This document shows, one piece after another, positions 46,265 to 55,096 of a stretch of 64,000 bases of DNA (position 1 is the first letter of the stretch; each line of letters opens with the position of its first letter). Both the position numbers and the translations under genes were made by a program. The notes under the pieces are model-generated. The model had not been told where the DNA came from, ran no database searches, and saw only the letters and a program-made list of their open reading frames with translations. The stretch is taken from positions 1,612,001-1,676,000 of the forward strand of contig NZ_CP156989.1 in the NCBI RefSeq assembly GCF_039880525.1. The letters are read 5' to 3'. The DNA comes from Agrococcus sp. ProA11. Its GTDB lineage: Bacteria > Actinomycetota > Actinomycetes > Actinomycetales > Microbacteriaceae.

Positions 46265-48100
46265 GTGCCTCAGTTCACCGCCCCCGAGGGTGTCATCCCT
46301 CCTGTCGTCGCACCCGACCCGGACGCGAACATCACCGACCTGCTCGAGGACACCGTGCGGGCCACGCCCGACACCCCGCTCTTCGCGGTGCCGGACGGCG
46401 AGGGCTGGCGCGACATCTCCGCAGCGGAGTTCCGCCGCCAGGTCATCGCGCTCGCCAAGGGCTTCGTCGCCGCGGGCGTGCAGCCCGGTGACGGCGTGGG
46501 CTTCATGTGCAAGGTGCGCTACGAGTTCTCGCTCGTGGACTTCGCGCTCTTCTACGCCGGCGCGCACATGGTGCCGGTCTACGAGACCTCGGCGCCGTCG
46601 CAGATCCAGTGGATCCTCTCCGACAGCGGCGCCAACCGCGTCATCCTGGAGGACGCCGACCTGCTCGCGCGCTTCGACGAGGCGCACGGCGACCTGCCGA
46701 ACGTGACCGACGTGTGGCGCATCGACCGCGGCGACCTCGACCGGCTCGTCGAGCAGGGGGCCGAGGTCTCCGACGAGGAGATCGAGCGTCGCCGCAGCAA
46801 GGATGTCGGCAGCGACCTCGCCACCCTCATCTACACGTCCGGCTCCACCGGCCGCCCCAAGGGCACGATCCTCACCCACTCCAACTTCGTCGAGCTCTGC
46901 CGCAACGCGAAGCACGAGATGGCCGAGGTCGTCTCTCCCGGCGCGTCGACCCTGCTGTTCGTCACCCAGGCGCACGTGTTCGCGCGCTTCATCTCGGTGC
47001 TCGGCATCGCCTCCGGCGTGCGCGTCGGCCACCAGTGCGACACCACGAAGCTGCTGCCGTCGATGGCGTCCTTCAAGCCCACGTTCTTCCTCGCGGTGCC
47101 GCGCGTGTTCGAGAAGGTCTACAACGCCAGCGAGCAGAAGGCCGAGGCGGGCGGCAAGGGCAAGATCTTCCGCGCCGCGGCGCAGGCCGCCGTGGAGCAC
47201 TCCAAGGCGCTGGATGCCGGCTCGGTGCCGCTGGGCCTCAAGCTGCGCTTCGCGGTGCTCGACGCGCTGGTGCTGAAGAAACTGCGCGTCGCGCTTGGCG
47301 GCAACGTCAAGTACGCCGTCTCCGGCTCCGCACCGCTCGGCTCGTTCCTGGCGCACTTCTACCGCTCGCTCGGCATCCAGATCCTGGAGGGCTACGGGCT
47401 CACCGAGACCACCGCACCGCTGACGGTCAACGTGCCCTCGAAGTTCAAGATCGGCACGGTCGGGCCCGCGCTGCCCGGCAACGGCGTGAAGATCGCGGAG
47501 GATGGCGAGATCCTGGGCAAGGGCTTCGCGGTGTTCCCCGGCTACTGGCAGAACGACGCGGCCACGAAGGAATCGTTCACCGAGGACGGCTGGTTCCACA
47601 CCGGCGACATCGGTCAGCTCGACGAGGACGGCTACCTCACCATCACGGGCCGCAAGAAGGAGCTCATCGTCACCGCCGGCGGCAAGAACGTCGCCCCGAA
47701 CACGCTCGAGGACCCGATCCGCTCGAACACGATCATCGGTCAGCCGGTCATCGTCGGCGATCAGCGCAAGTTCATCGCCGCCCTCATCACGCTCGACGCC
47801 GACATGCTCGCCACCTGGTTGCAGAACCACGGCCACGACGCCTCGATGTCGTTGGAGGAGGCCGCGGCGTTCCCGCCGGTGATCGACGAGGTGCGATCCG
47901 CCATCCAGCGCGCCAACAAGCAGGTCTCGCGCGCGGAGTCGGTGCGCAGGTTCGCGATCCTGCCGGTGGAGTTCGTCGAGGCGAACGGCCACCTGACGCC
48001 GAAGATGTCGATCAAGCGGCACAACATCCTGCAGGACTTCTCCTCGCAGATCGAGGACATCTACGCGTCGAACTCGACCGCGCACGACGTCGGCGAGTGA
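46265..48100 (+). CDS. fadD15: Long-chain fatty acid-CoA ligase (FadD15-like)
   Basis: This enzyme activates fatty acids to acyl-CoA using ATP. The 611-residue protein has the AMP-binding motif YTSGSTGRPKGT at about residues 190-201, GYGLTETTAP and the A8-type GWFHTGDIG segment. GTG start with GAAGGAG five bases upstream and TAGACT -10. Divergent from plsC, so activated acyl chains may feed phospholipid synthesis. Followed by a very strong bidirectional terminator. Confidence 0.94.
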   Translation: MPQFTAPEGVIPPVVAPDPDANITDLLEDTVRATPDTPLFAVPDGEGWRDISAAEFRRQVIALAKGFVAAGVQPGDGVGFMCKVRYEFSLVDFALFYAGAHMVPVYETSAPSQIQWILSDSGANRVILEDADLLARFDEAHGDLPNVTDVWRIDRGDLDRLVEQGAEVSDEEIERRRSKDVGSDLATLIYTSGSTGRPKGTILTHSNFVELCRNAKHEMAEVVSPGASTLLFVTQAHVFARFISVLGIASGVRVGHQCDTTKLLPSMASFKPTFFLAVPRVFEKVYNASEQKAEAGGKGKIFRAAAQAAVEHSKALDAGSVPLGLKLRFAVLDALVLKKLRVALGGNVKYAVSGSAPLGSFLAHFYRSLGIQILEGYGLTETTAPLTVNVPSKFKIGTVGPALPGNGVKIAEDGEILGKGFAVFPGYWQNDAATKESFTEDGWFHTGDIGQLDEDGYLTITGRKKELIVTAGGKNVAPNTLEDPIRSNTIIGQPVIVGDQRKFIAALITLDADMLATWLQNHGHDASMSLEEAAAFPPVIDEVRSAIQRANKQVSRAESVRRFAILPVEFVEANGHLTPKMSIKRHNILQDFSSQIEDIYASNSTAHDVGE

Positions 48101-48110
48101 TGCGCTGAGC

Positions 48111-48146
48111 ACGAAGGGGCCCCTGCCGACGCAGGGGCCCCTTCGT
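48111..48146. terminator. Strong bidirectional terminator, 16-bp perfect stem
   Basis: ACGAAGGGGCCCCTGC (48111-48126) is perfectly complementary to 48131-48146 around the loop CGAC. It lies between convergent fadD15 and def and ends with TTCGT on either strand. Confidence 0.9.
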
Positions 48147-48151
48147 CGTGT

Positions 48152-48643
48152 TCAGTACCAGTCGGCCTTGCGGACCTCCGCCATGGCGACCCGACGCATG
48201 TCCTTGTCGAGAGCCTGCAGGTAGAGACGGCCGTCGAGGTGACCCATCTCGTGCTGCAGCATCTGCGCCATGAGCCCCTCGCCCTCCAGCACCACTTCGT
48301 CGCCCGCGGTGTCGACGCCGATCACACGGCAGAACGGGTGGCGCGGCGTGGGGAAGCCGAGCTCCGGCACCGACAGGCAGCCCTCGTCGACCAGCTCGGG
48401 CTCTCCCCGCACCTCGTCGATGCGCGGGTTCAGGATGTAGCCGAGCTCCCCGTCGACGAGGTAGGCGAATGCCGCCTTCGCCACGCCGATCTGACAGCCG
48501 GCGACGCCGGCGCGACCCGGCACCTGCACGGTGTCGAGCAGGTCCTGCACGAGCGCTGCGGTGCTGGCGGACGTGGGGTCGACCCGGCTGGCGCGCTCGC
48601 GCAGCACCGGGTCGCCGAAGATCCGGATCTCGCGGACGCTCAC
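48152..48643 (-). CDS. def: Peptide deformylase
   Basis: This metal enzyme removes the formyl group from nascent peptides. The 163-residue protein has the EGCLSVPE motif with the metal cysteine and HEMGHLDG near residue 136 with the metal histidines and catalytic glutamate. The first motif, normally GxGxAAxQ, reads GVAGCQIG, and the aspartate of HExDH is glycine, as in some actinobacterial deformylases. The start at 48643 overlaps the pyc stop, so it is cotranscribed with pyc. Confidence 0.93.
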   Translation of the reverse strand: MSVREIRIFGDPVLRERASRVDPTSASTAALVQDLLDTVQVPGRAGVAGCQIGVAKAAFAYLVDGELGYILNPRIDEVRGEPELVDEGCLSVPELGFPTPRHPFCRVIGVDTAGDEVVLEGEGLMAQMLQHEMGHLDGRLYLQALDKDMRRVAMAEVRKADWY

Positions 48644-51600
48644 GCCGGCTGCACCACCACGATGAGATCGCCAGCCTCGACGGGCGTCGTGCCGGAGAGC
48701 GCGAGTCGCTGCACCGTGCCAGCCACGGGCGTCGTGATCGCGGCCTCCATCTTCATGGCCTCGATCGTCGCCACCGCGTCGCCTGCCTCGAGCGTGTCGC
48801 CCTCGGAGACCTTGACGGTGACCGCACCGGCGAACGGCGCGGCGACCTGACCCGGCACCTGCGCATCCGCCTTCTCGGCCTTCGGCTTGTCGACCGTGAC
48901 GCTGCGGTCGCGCACGTAGACCGGACGCAGCTGGCCGTTGAGCACCGTCATGACGGTCACCATGCCGTCGTCGTCGGGCTCGCCCACCGCCTCCAGCTCC
49001 ACGTTGAGGGTGACGCCGCGGCCGATGCCGACCTGGTGCTCCTCCCCCGCCTGCATGCCGTAGAGGTAGTCGATCGTGTCGACGACGCCGAGGTCGCCGT
49101 ACTGCTCGCGGCTCTCGTCGAACGCCTGCGTGGGGCCGGGGAACAGCAGCTCGTTGAGCGCGTGCTGCCGGTCGGCGCCGGGCGTCTGCAGGCGCTCGGC
49201 CTGCGCGGGCTCGAGCGGGGTGACGGAGATGTCGACGGTGCGGCCCTCGAGCACCTTCGAGCGGAACGGCTCCGGCCAGCCGCCGGGCAGATCGCCGAGC
49301 TCGCCGGCCATGAATCCGATCACGGAGTCAGGGATGTCGAACTTGCGCGGGTCGCGCTCGAACTCCTCCGGGTCGACATTCTGCGCCACGAGCTGCAGCG
49401 CCAGATCGCCGACGACCTTCGAGGAGGGCGTGACCTTGGTGGGACGACCGAGGATGCGCGACGCCGCCGCGTACCAGTCCTCGATCTTCTCGAAGTCGTC
49501 GGCCATCCCGAGCGCGATCGCCTGCTGGCGCAGGTTGGAGAGCTGGCCGCCGGGGATCTCGTGGTGGTAGACGCGGCCGGTGGGTCCTGGCAGGCCCGAC
49601 TCGAACGGCTTGTACAGCCGTCGCACGGCCTCCCAGTAGGGCTCGAGGTCGCTCACGGCACCCAGCGACATGCCCGTGTCGCGCTCGGTGTGCGCCACGG
49701 CCGCGACGAGCGCGGAGAACGAGGGCTGGCTGGTGGTGCCCGCCATGGGCGCGCTCGCGACGTCCACCGCGTCGACTCCCGCGGCCGACGCGGCCAGCAG
49801 CGTGGCGAGCTGGCCGCCGGCGGTGTCGTGCGTGTGCAGGTGCACGGGCAGGTCGAAGCGCTCGCGCAGCGCGGCGACCAGGGTCGAGGCCCCTCCCGCC
49901 CGCAGCAGGCCGGCCATGTCCTTGATCGCCAGCACGTGCGCGCCGGCGTCGACGATGCGCTCGGCGAGGCGCAGGTAGTAGTCGAGCGTGTAGAGGTCCT
50001 CGGCCGGGTCGAGCAGGTCGCCGGAGTAGCACAGCGCCACCTCCGCGACCGAGGTGCCGGTCTCGAGCACCGCATCGATCGCGGGGCGCATCTGATCCAC
50101 GTCGTTGAGCGCGTCGAAGATGCGGAAGACGTCGATGCCGGTCGCGGCCGCCTCCTGCACGAACGCCGTCGTCACCTCGGTCGGGTAGGGCGTGTAGCCG
50201 ACCGTGTTGCGGCCGCGCAGCAGCATCTGCAGCGGAATGTTGGGCATCGCCTCGCGCAGGCGCGCCAGGCGCTCCCACGGATCCTCGCTCAGGAAGCGGA
50301 GCGCGACGTCGTACGTGGCGCCGCCCCACGCCTCCATCGAGAGCAGCCGCGGCGTCATGCGCGCGACGTACGGCGCGACGGCGACCAGGTCGGCGGTGCG
50401 CACGCGGGTCGCGAGCAGCGACTGGTGGGCGTCGCGGAACGTCGTCTCGGTCACCGCGAGCGAGGTGCGCTCTCGCAGCGCGCTCGCCCAGCCCGCCGGG
50501 CCGAGCTCCAGCAGCCGCTGGCGCTCGCCGTCCGGCTCGGGCGAGTCGAGATCGATCGCCGGCAGCTTGATCGCCGGGTTGATCGCACCGTCGGCCGAGC
50601 CGTGCGGCTTGTTGACCGTCACGTCGGCCAGCCAGGACAGCACCTTGGATGCGCGATCCTTCGGCGGGTTGATGCGCGTCAGCTCCGGGTGCTCATCGAT
50701 GAAGTTCGTCGAGACGTCGCCGTCGCGGAACTCCTGGTTGTCGAGCAGGTTGAGCAGGAACGGGATGTTCGAGGCCACGCCGCGGATGCGGAACTCGCTC
50801 ACGGCGCGGTGCGCGCGCCGGATCGCGGTGTCGAGGTCGCGCCCGCGGCAGGTGACCTTCGCGAGCATCGAGTCGAAGTGCGGGCTGACCTCGGTGCCGG
50901 GATTGATCGTGCCGCCGTCGAGGCGGACGCCCGCGCCGCCGGGCGAGCGGTAGGCCGTGATGCGCCCGGTGTCGGGACGGAAGCCGTCGGCGGGGTTCTC
51001 GGTCGTCACGCGGCACTGCAGCGCGGCGCCGTGCATCTCGATGCTCTCCTGCAGCAGGCCAAGCTCTGCCAGCGTCTCCCCCGCGGCGATGCGGATCTGG
51101 CTGCCGACCAGGTCGACGTCGGTGATCTCCTCCGTGACGGTGTGCTCCACCTGGATGCGCGGGTTCATCTCGATGAACACGTGCTCGCCGGCTCGCTCGC
51201 CGGCGGTGTCGAGCAGGAACTCGACGGTGCCGGCGTTGACGTAGCCGATCGACTTCGCGAACGCCACCGCATCCCGGTAGAGGTTCGCGCGCTGCTCGTC
51301 GCTCAGGTTCGGCGCCGGCGCGATCTCGACCACCTTCTGATGCCGTCGCTGCACCGAGCAGTCGCGCTCAAACAGGTGCACCGTCTCACCCGTCGCGTCG
51401 GCGAGGATCTGCACCTCGATGTGGCGGGGGCGCACGACCGCCTGCTCGATGAACATCGTGTCGTCGCCGAAGGCGCTGTCCGCCTCGCGCATCGCGGCCT
51501 CGAGCGCCTCCCGGAGATCCTCGCGCCGCTGCACCAGCCGCATCCCTCGCCCGCCGCCACCGGCGACCGCCTTGCAGAAGACCGGGAAGCCGATCTCGTC

Positions 51601-52044
51601 GGCACCGGAGATCAGCACGTCGAGGTCGTTGGTCGCCGGAGTGGAGCGCAGCACCGGGACGCCGGCGGCGATCGCGTGCTCCTTGGCGGTCACCTTGTTG
51701 CCGGCCATCGCGAGCACCGACGGGCCGGGCCCGATGAACGTGATGCCGGCGGCGGCGGCCGCGGTGGCCAGCTCCGGGTTCTCGCTCAGGAAGCCGTAGC
51801 CGGGGTAGATGGCATCCGCTCCCGCGTCCTGCGCGACCCGGATGATCTCGCTCACCGTCAGGTAGGCGCGCACCGGGCGACCCGGTTCACCGATCTGGTA
51901 GGCCTCGTCGGCCTTCTGGCAGTGCAGCGAGTTGCGGTCCTCGTGAGCGTAGACCGCGACGGTCTTCACGCCGAGTTCGTTGGCCGCCCGGAAGGCGCGG
52001 ATCGCGATCTCGCCGCGGTTGGCGACGAGCAGCTTCGTGAACAT
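48640..52044 (-). CDS. pyc: Pyruvate carboxylase
   Basis: This biotin enzyme carboxylates pyruvate to oxaloacetate, feeding the citrate cycle and glutamate family amino acids. The 1134-residue protein has the biotin carboxylase domain at about 1-450 (GGGGRGMRLV ATP loop, EMNPRIQVEHTVTE), the carboxyltransferase domain at about 520-800, and a C-terminal biotinyl domain with AMKM near residue 1095. Full length. Starts 63 bases from parA, divergently. GarA-type control of central carbon metabolism nearby is suggestive but not shown. Confidence 0.97.
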   Translation of the reverse strand: MFTKLLVANRGEIAIRAFRAANELGVKTVAVYAHEDRNSLHCQKADEAYQIGEPGRPVRAYLTVSEIIRVAQDAGADAIYPGYGFLSENPELATAAAAAGITFIGPGPSVLAMAGNKVTAKEHAIAAGVPVLRSTPATNDLDVLISGADEIGFPVFCKAVAGGGGRGMRLVQRREDLREALEAAMREADSAFGDDTMFIEQAVVRPRHIEVQILADATGETVHLFERDCSVQRRHQKVVEIAPAPNLSDEQRANLYRDAVAFAKSIGYVNAGTVEFLLDTAGERAGEHVFIEMNPRIQVEHTVTEEITDVDLVGSQIRIAAGETLAELGLLQESIEMHGAALQCRVTTENPADGFRPDTGRITAYRSPGGAGVRLDGGTINPGTEVSPHFDSMLAKVTCRGRDLDTAIRRAHRAVSEFRIRGVASNIPFLLNLLDNQEFRDGDVSTNFIDEHPELTRINPPKDRASKVLSWLADVTVNKPHGSADGAINPAIKLPAIDLDSPEPDGERQRLLELGPAGWASALRERTSLAVTETTFRDAHQSLLATRVRTADLVAVAPYVARMTPRLLSMEAWGGATYDVALRFLSEDPWERLARLREAMPNIPLQMLLRGRNTVGYTPYPTEVTTAFVQEAAATGIDVFRIFDALNDVDQMRPAIDAVLETGTSVAEVALCYSGDLLDPAEDLYTLDYYLRLAERIVDAGAHVLAIKDMAGLLRAGGASTLVAALRERFDLPVHLHTHDTAGGQLATLLAASAAGVDAVDVASAPMAGTTSQPSFSALVAAVAHTERDTGMSLGAVSDLEPYWEAVRRLYKPFESGLPGPTGRVYHHEIPGGQLSNLRQQAIALGMADDFEKIEDWYAAASRILGRPTKVTPSSKVVGDLALQLVAQNVDPEEFERDPRKFDIPDSVIGFMAGELGDLPGGWPEPFRSKVLEGRTVDISVTPLEPAQAERLQTPGADRQHALNELLFPGPTQAFDESREQYGDLGVVDTIDYLYGMQAGEEHQVGIGRGVTLNVELEAVGEPDDDGMVTVMTVLNGQLRPVYVRDRSVTVDKPKAEKADAQVPGQVAAPFAGAVTVKVSEGDTLEAGDAVATIEAMKMEAAITTPVAGTVQRLALSGTTPVEAGDLIVVVQPA

Positions 52045-52093
52045 CAGGGATACCTCCGAGGTGTGGCGCGCTTGGCCTCCAATGTAGTGCCGC

Positions 52094-52099
52094 TAGGCT
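52094..52099 (+). promoter_or_regulatory. -10 box for leaderless parA transcript
   Basis: TAGGCT ends eight bases before the parA GTG, and no ribosome site is present, so the mRNA probably begins at or next to the start codon. Confidence 0.5.
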
Positions 52100-52107
52100 T
52101 AGCCGCC

Positions 52108-53043
52108 GTGCACGTACTCTCCATCAGCTCTCTCAAGGGCGGCGTCGGCAAGACCACCGTGACGCTCGGTCTCGCCTCCGCCGCATTCGCGAAGGGCCTC
52201 CGCACGCTTGTGGTGGACCTCGACCCGCAGTCCGATGCCTCGACGGGCATGGACATCGAGATCGAGGGGCGGCTGAACATCGCCGATGTGCTCTCGAACC
52301 CGAAGGACAAGGTCGTCCAGCAGGCGATCTCGCCCTCGGGCTGGACGCACGGCCACGGCGGCACGATCGACGTGCTGATCGGCAGCCCCTCCGCGATCAA
52401 CTTCGACGGTCCGCACCCGACCATCAAGGACATCTGGAAGCTCGAGACGGCGCTGACGACCGTCGAGAACGACTACGACATCGTGCTGGTCGACTGCGCC
52501 CCCTCGCTGAACGCGCTCACCCGCACCGCGTGGGCTGCCTCCGACCGCGTGCTCGTGGTGACGGAGCCTGGCCTGTTCTCGGTCGCCGCCGCCGACCGCG
52601 CACTGCGCGCGATCGAGGAGATCCGCCGCGGCCTCAGCCCGCGCCTGCAGCCGCTCGGCATCGTCGTGAACCGCGCGCGCCCGCAGTCGCTCGAGCACCA
52701 GTACCGCATCCAGGAGCTGAAGGACATGTTCGGGCCGCTCGTGCTCGACACGGTGCTGCCGGAGCGCACCTCCATGCAGCAGGCGCAGGGCGCTGCCCGG
52801 CCGTTGCACGTGTGGCCCGGCGAGGGCGCGCAGGAGATGGCGCTGCAGTTCGACGAGCTGCTGCAGACGGTGCTCACCTCCGCCGGGCGCATGGGTGACG
52901 AGGCTGCCTCCGGGCGCAGGATCCCCGCGCCGACGGCTGCCGTCGACGCGACCGCAGCCGCGGAACTCGACGAGGCCGCTGCTGCCGACGCAGCCGAGGC
53001 CGAGGGCGCCGAGCACGGCTCGGCCGACTCCTCCAAGCCGTAG
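52108..53043 (+). CDS. Orphan ParA/MinD-family ATPase
   Basis: A Walker-type ATPase of the chromosome/cargo positioning family. The 311-residue protein has the deviant Walker A SLKGGVGKTTVTL at about 8-20, the Walker A' aspartate LVVDLDPQ, and the Walker B VLVDCAPS. The last 50 residues are Ala/Glu/Asp-rich and low complexity. No parB or parS-like site is nearby and the chromosomal ParA has a different context near the origin, so this is an accessory homologue, like M. tuberculosis Rv1708. The GTG start lacks a ribosome site. Cargo unknown. Confidence 0.85.
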   Translation: MHVLSISSLKGGVGKTTVTLGLASAAFAKGLRTLVVDLDPQSDASTGMDIEIEGRLNIADVLSNPKDKVVQQAISPSGWTHGHGGTIDVLIGSPSAINFDGPHPTIKDIWKLETALTTVENDYDIVLVDCAPSLNALTRTAWAASDRVLVVTEPGLFSVAAADRALRAIEEIRRGLSPRLQPLGIVVNRARPQSLEHQYRIQELKDMFGPLVLDTVLPERTSMQQAQGAARPLHVWPGEGAQEMALQFDELLQTVLTSAGRMGDEAASGRRIPAPTAAVDATAAAELDEAAAADAAEAEGAEHGSADSSKP

Positions 53044-53092
53044 CCGCAGCCACGCAGTAGCCGTAGCCGCAGCCGCAGCCGCAGCCAGGCCG
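53042..53092. repeat. GCAGCC hexamer repeats after parA
   Basis: Repeated units close to CCGCAG or CCGTAG fill the stretch between the parA stop and the resR-like stop (about eight copies in 51 bases). It is a short-sequence repeat that may differ in length between strains and has no clear hairpin. Confidence 0.65.
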
Positions 53093-53093
53093 A

Positions 53094-53657
53094 TCAGGCC
53101 GTGCGGCTCCTGCGAGCGCGGCGCGCGGCGAGCTCGTCGACTGGCTGCTGCTCGACGGGCGTGACCTCGAGCTCGATCAGCTGCGTCTCCACCTCGCGGA
53201 GCACCTTGCCGACAGCGATGCCGAACACGCCCTGGCCGCGGCCGAGCAGGTCGATCACCTCGTCGCTGGAGGTGCAGAGGTAGACGCTCGCGCCGTCGGA
53301 GATCAGGGTCGTCTGCGTCAGGTCGCGCACACCGGCGTCATGCAGCTGCTGGATGGCGACGCGGATCTGCTGCAGCGAGATGCCGGTGTCGAGCAGGCGC
53401 TTGACGAGCTTGAGCACCAGGATGTCGCGGAACGAGTAGAGGCGCTGGCTGCCGGAGCCGTGCGCGGGCCGGATCGTCGGCTCGACGAGCCCGGTGCGGG
53501 CCCAGTAGTCGAGCTGCCGGTAGGTGATGCCCGCGGCGTCCGCGGCGATGGCACCCTTGTAGCCAACGGCGTCACGCTCCTGCGGAAGGCCGTCGGTGAA
53601 CAGCAGACCGAGGTCCTGGCCGCTCTGGCCGCCCTGGTCTTCGATGCCGTCGCGCAT
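53094..53657 (-). CDS. MerR-family regulator, ResR/McdR (Rv1830)-like
   Basis: A 187-residue DNA-binding protein with a MerR winged helix at about residues 35-105 (ADAAGITYRQLDYWARTGLVEP, then SQRLYSFRDILVLKLVKRLL) and a short C-terminal effector part. Homologues Rv1830 (ResR/McdR) control cell growth and division in mycobacteria. It lies downstream of the FtsR-like gene on the same strand with a 161-base gap. That gap holds a dyad 24-47 bases before the start that matches one before ftsZ, suggesting autoregulation or control by FtsR. Confidence 0.85.
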   Translation of the reverse strand: MRDGIEDQGGQSGQDLGLLFTDGLPQERDAVGYKGAIAADAAGITYRQLDYWARTGLVEPTIRPAHGSGSQRLYSFRDILVLKLVKRLLDTGISLQQIRVAIQQLHDAGVRDLTQTTLISDGASVYLCTSSDEVIDLLGRGQGVFGIAVGKVLREVETQLIELEVTPVEQQPVDELAARRARRSRTA

Positions 53658-53680
53658 GGCCGTCCCTTCGCTCTGCCGAA

Positions 53681-53704
53681 CTCAACCTTCAAGTCGTGGT
53701 TGAG
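53681..53704 (-). promoter_or_regulatory. Perfect dyad upstream of the ResR-like gene, matching the ftsZ site
   Basis: CTCAACC (53681-53687) and GGTTGAG (53698-53704) form a perfect 7-bp dyad with the centre TTCAAGTCGT. The ftsZ upstream site has the same arms and CTTCAAGT centre at nearly the same distance from its start. It is most likely the binding site of a MerR-type regulator. Confidence 0.65.
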
Positions 53705-53818
53705 TGTTGGCCCACCGTATCGACTCGATGCCCCGAGATCGTGCATCCGACGGTCGGCGCGGCGTGTCGGGCCGAGTCTACGCCCTGCCTCCGACGAGAG
53801 ACAGGGGCGCGCGGTGCG

Positions 53819-54502
53819 TCATGCCCCGAGCGCCTCGCGCGTGAGCAGGTCGCGCACCGACTGGATCTGGCTCGCGAGGTCGCGCGCCGCCTCCGCAGCC
53901 TTCGCCTGGCTGCCTGTCTCCCGGCGACCGCGCATGGGCTTGAGCGCCGACTCGATGAGCGCCGCCTCGCGCTGCGCCGACTGCCGCATGCCACGGAGGT
54001 GCCGGGGCTCGATGCCGAAGCGCTGCAGCTCCACGAGCGCCTTGAGCGACTGCACGGCGGCGTCGCCGAACGGCTCGGAGCCGGGGAGCAGCTGCGCGGA
54101 GATCGCGTCGGTGAGCAGCTGCTTGGTCGCCCCCGCCTCGGCCTGCAGCTCCGCACGCGAGAGCCTGCGGTCGACGGCCAGGATCGAGGGCGCCTCGACG
54201 CGCACGTTGGCGCCGGGCACCTGCGGGGTGCGACCAGCGTCGATGTCCTCGAGATGCCCGAGGATCACCTTCAGCGGCAGGTAGTGGTCGCGCTGCAGCG
54301 TGAGGATGTAGCGGAGCCGCTCGAGATCCGCGGCATCGAACTTGCGGTAGCCGCTGGCGGTGCGCTGCGGCGAGATGAGCCCCTGGTCCTCGAGGAATCG
54401 CAGCTTCGACGGCGACAGGTCCGGGAACTCGGGGCCGAGCTTCGCCAGCACCTGCCCGATCGAGAGCAGGCCCGCGGGCTTCCGCGCAGCCTGCGCGCTC
54501 AC
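53819..54502 (-). CDS. ftsR: MerR-family regulator FtsR (Rv1828)-like
   Basis: A 227-residue regulator with a MerR winged helix at about 12-80 (LSIGQVLAKLGPEFPDLSPSK, SGYRKFDAADLERLRYIL) and a helical C-terminus. FtsR in Corynebacterium activates ftsZ; the mycobacterial homologue is Rv1828. It follows the GarA-like gene with a four-base overlap (start at 54502, GarA stop at 54499), the same order as Rv1827-Rv1828. The nuclease Rv1829, which usually lies between the two MerR genes, is missing here. Confidence 0.9.
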   Translation of the reverse strand: MSAQAARKPAGLLSIGQVLAKLGPEFPDLSPSKLRFLEDQGLISPQRTASGYRKFDAADLERLRYILTLQRDHYLPLKVILGHLEDIDAGRTPQVPGANVRVEAPSILAVDRRLSRAELQAEAGATKQLLTDAISAQLLPGSEPFGDAAVQSLKALVELQRFGIEPRHLRGMRQSAQREAALIESALKPMRGRRETGSQAKAAEAARDLASQIQSVRDLLTREALGA

Positions 54503-54954
54503 GCTCGCTGCTCGAGGTCGAGGCGCGAGCGGTAGAAGGTCAGACGGAACTTGCCGACCTGCACCTCCGCGCCGTCCCGCAGCTCGACCGCGTCGACGCG
54601 CTCGCCGTCGTGATAGGTGCCGTTGAGCGAACCGAGGTCGCGCAGTGCGAAGTCCGTGCCGGTGCGCACGAACTCCGCGTGCCGGCGGGAGACGGTGACG
54701 TCGTCGAGGAAGATGTCGGCGTCCGGGTGGCGTCCGGCGACCGTCGAGTCCTGGTCGAGGAGGAAGCGGGCCCCGACGTTGGGGCCGCGGCGCACGACGA
54801 GGATCGCTGAGCCCGAGGGCAGCGACGCGACGGCGTCCCGATCCTCAGCGGTGGTGCCTTCGATCATGGCTGCCAGCTGCGCGCGGTAGTCGTCACCCCA
54901 CGACTGCGTGCTCTCGCCGTCCCTGCCCGGCTTCCGGGCGTCGTGCTCAGTCAT
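54499..54954 (-). CDS. garA: FHA-domain protein GarA/OdhI-like
   Basis: A small cytoplasmic FHA protein, 151 residues, that in mycobacteria and corynebacteria inhibits 2-oxoglutarate dehydrogenase and adjusts glutamate metabolism, switched off by kinase phosphorylation of an N-terminal threonine pair. Here the N-terminal EGTTAEDRD has the threonine pair. The FHA domain is at about residues 65-140 with AGRHPDADIFLDDVTVSRRH and LGSLNGTYHDG. GGAGG precedes ATG 54954; a longer start upstream lacks support. The PASTA kinase at 42 kb could be its kinase. Confidence 0.93.
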   Translation of the reverse strand: MTEHDARKPGRDGESTQSWGDDYRAQLAAMIEGTTAEDRDAVASLPSGSAILVVRRGPNVGARFLLDQDSTVAGRHPDADIFLDDVTVSRRHAEFVRTGTDFALRDLGSLNGTYHDGERVDAVELRDGAEVQVGKFRLTFYRSRLDLEQRA

Positions 54955-55096
54955 GCGTTTCCTCCACGCGGACGGTGCCGGCGAGTGCCGGCGGACGATC
55001 AGCATAGCGATCGAGCCTGTGCTCCAGCGATGCCGGAACGGCAGGCGCTCATCGCCTGAGAGGCCACCCTAGCGAACGCTGGAGCGGCGCGTCGCC

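Noticed and set aside
48469-52107. A very long plus-strand frame that continues into parA
   Set aside because: The part before 52108 is antisense to pyc; parA similarity starts only at the GTG at 52108.
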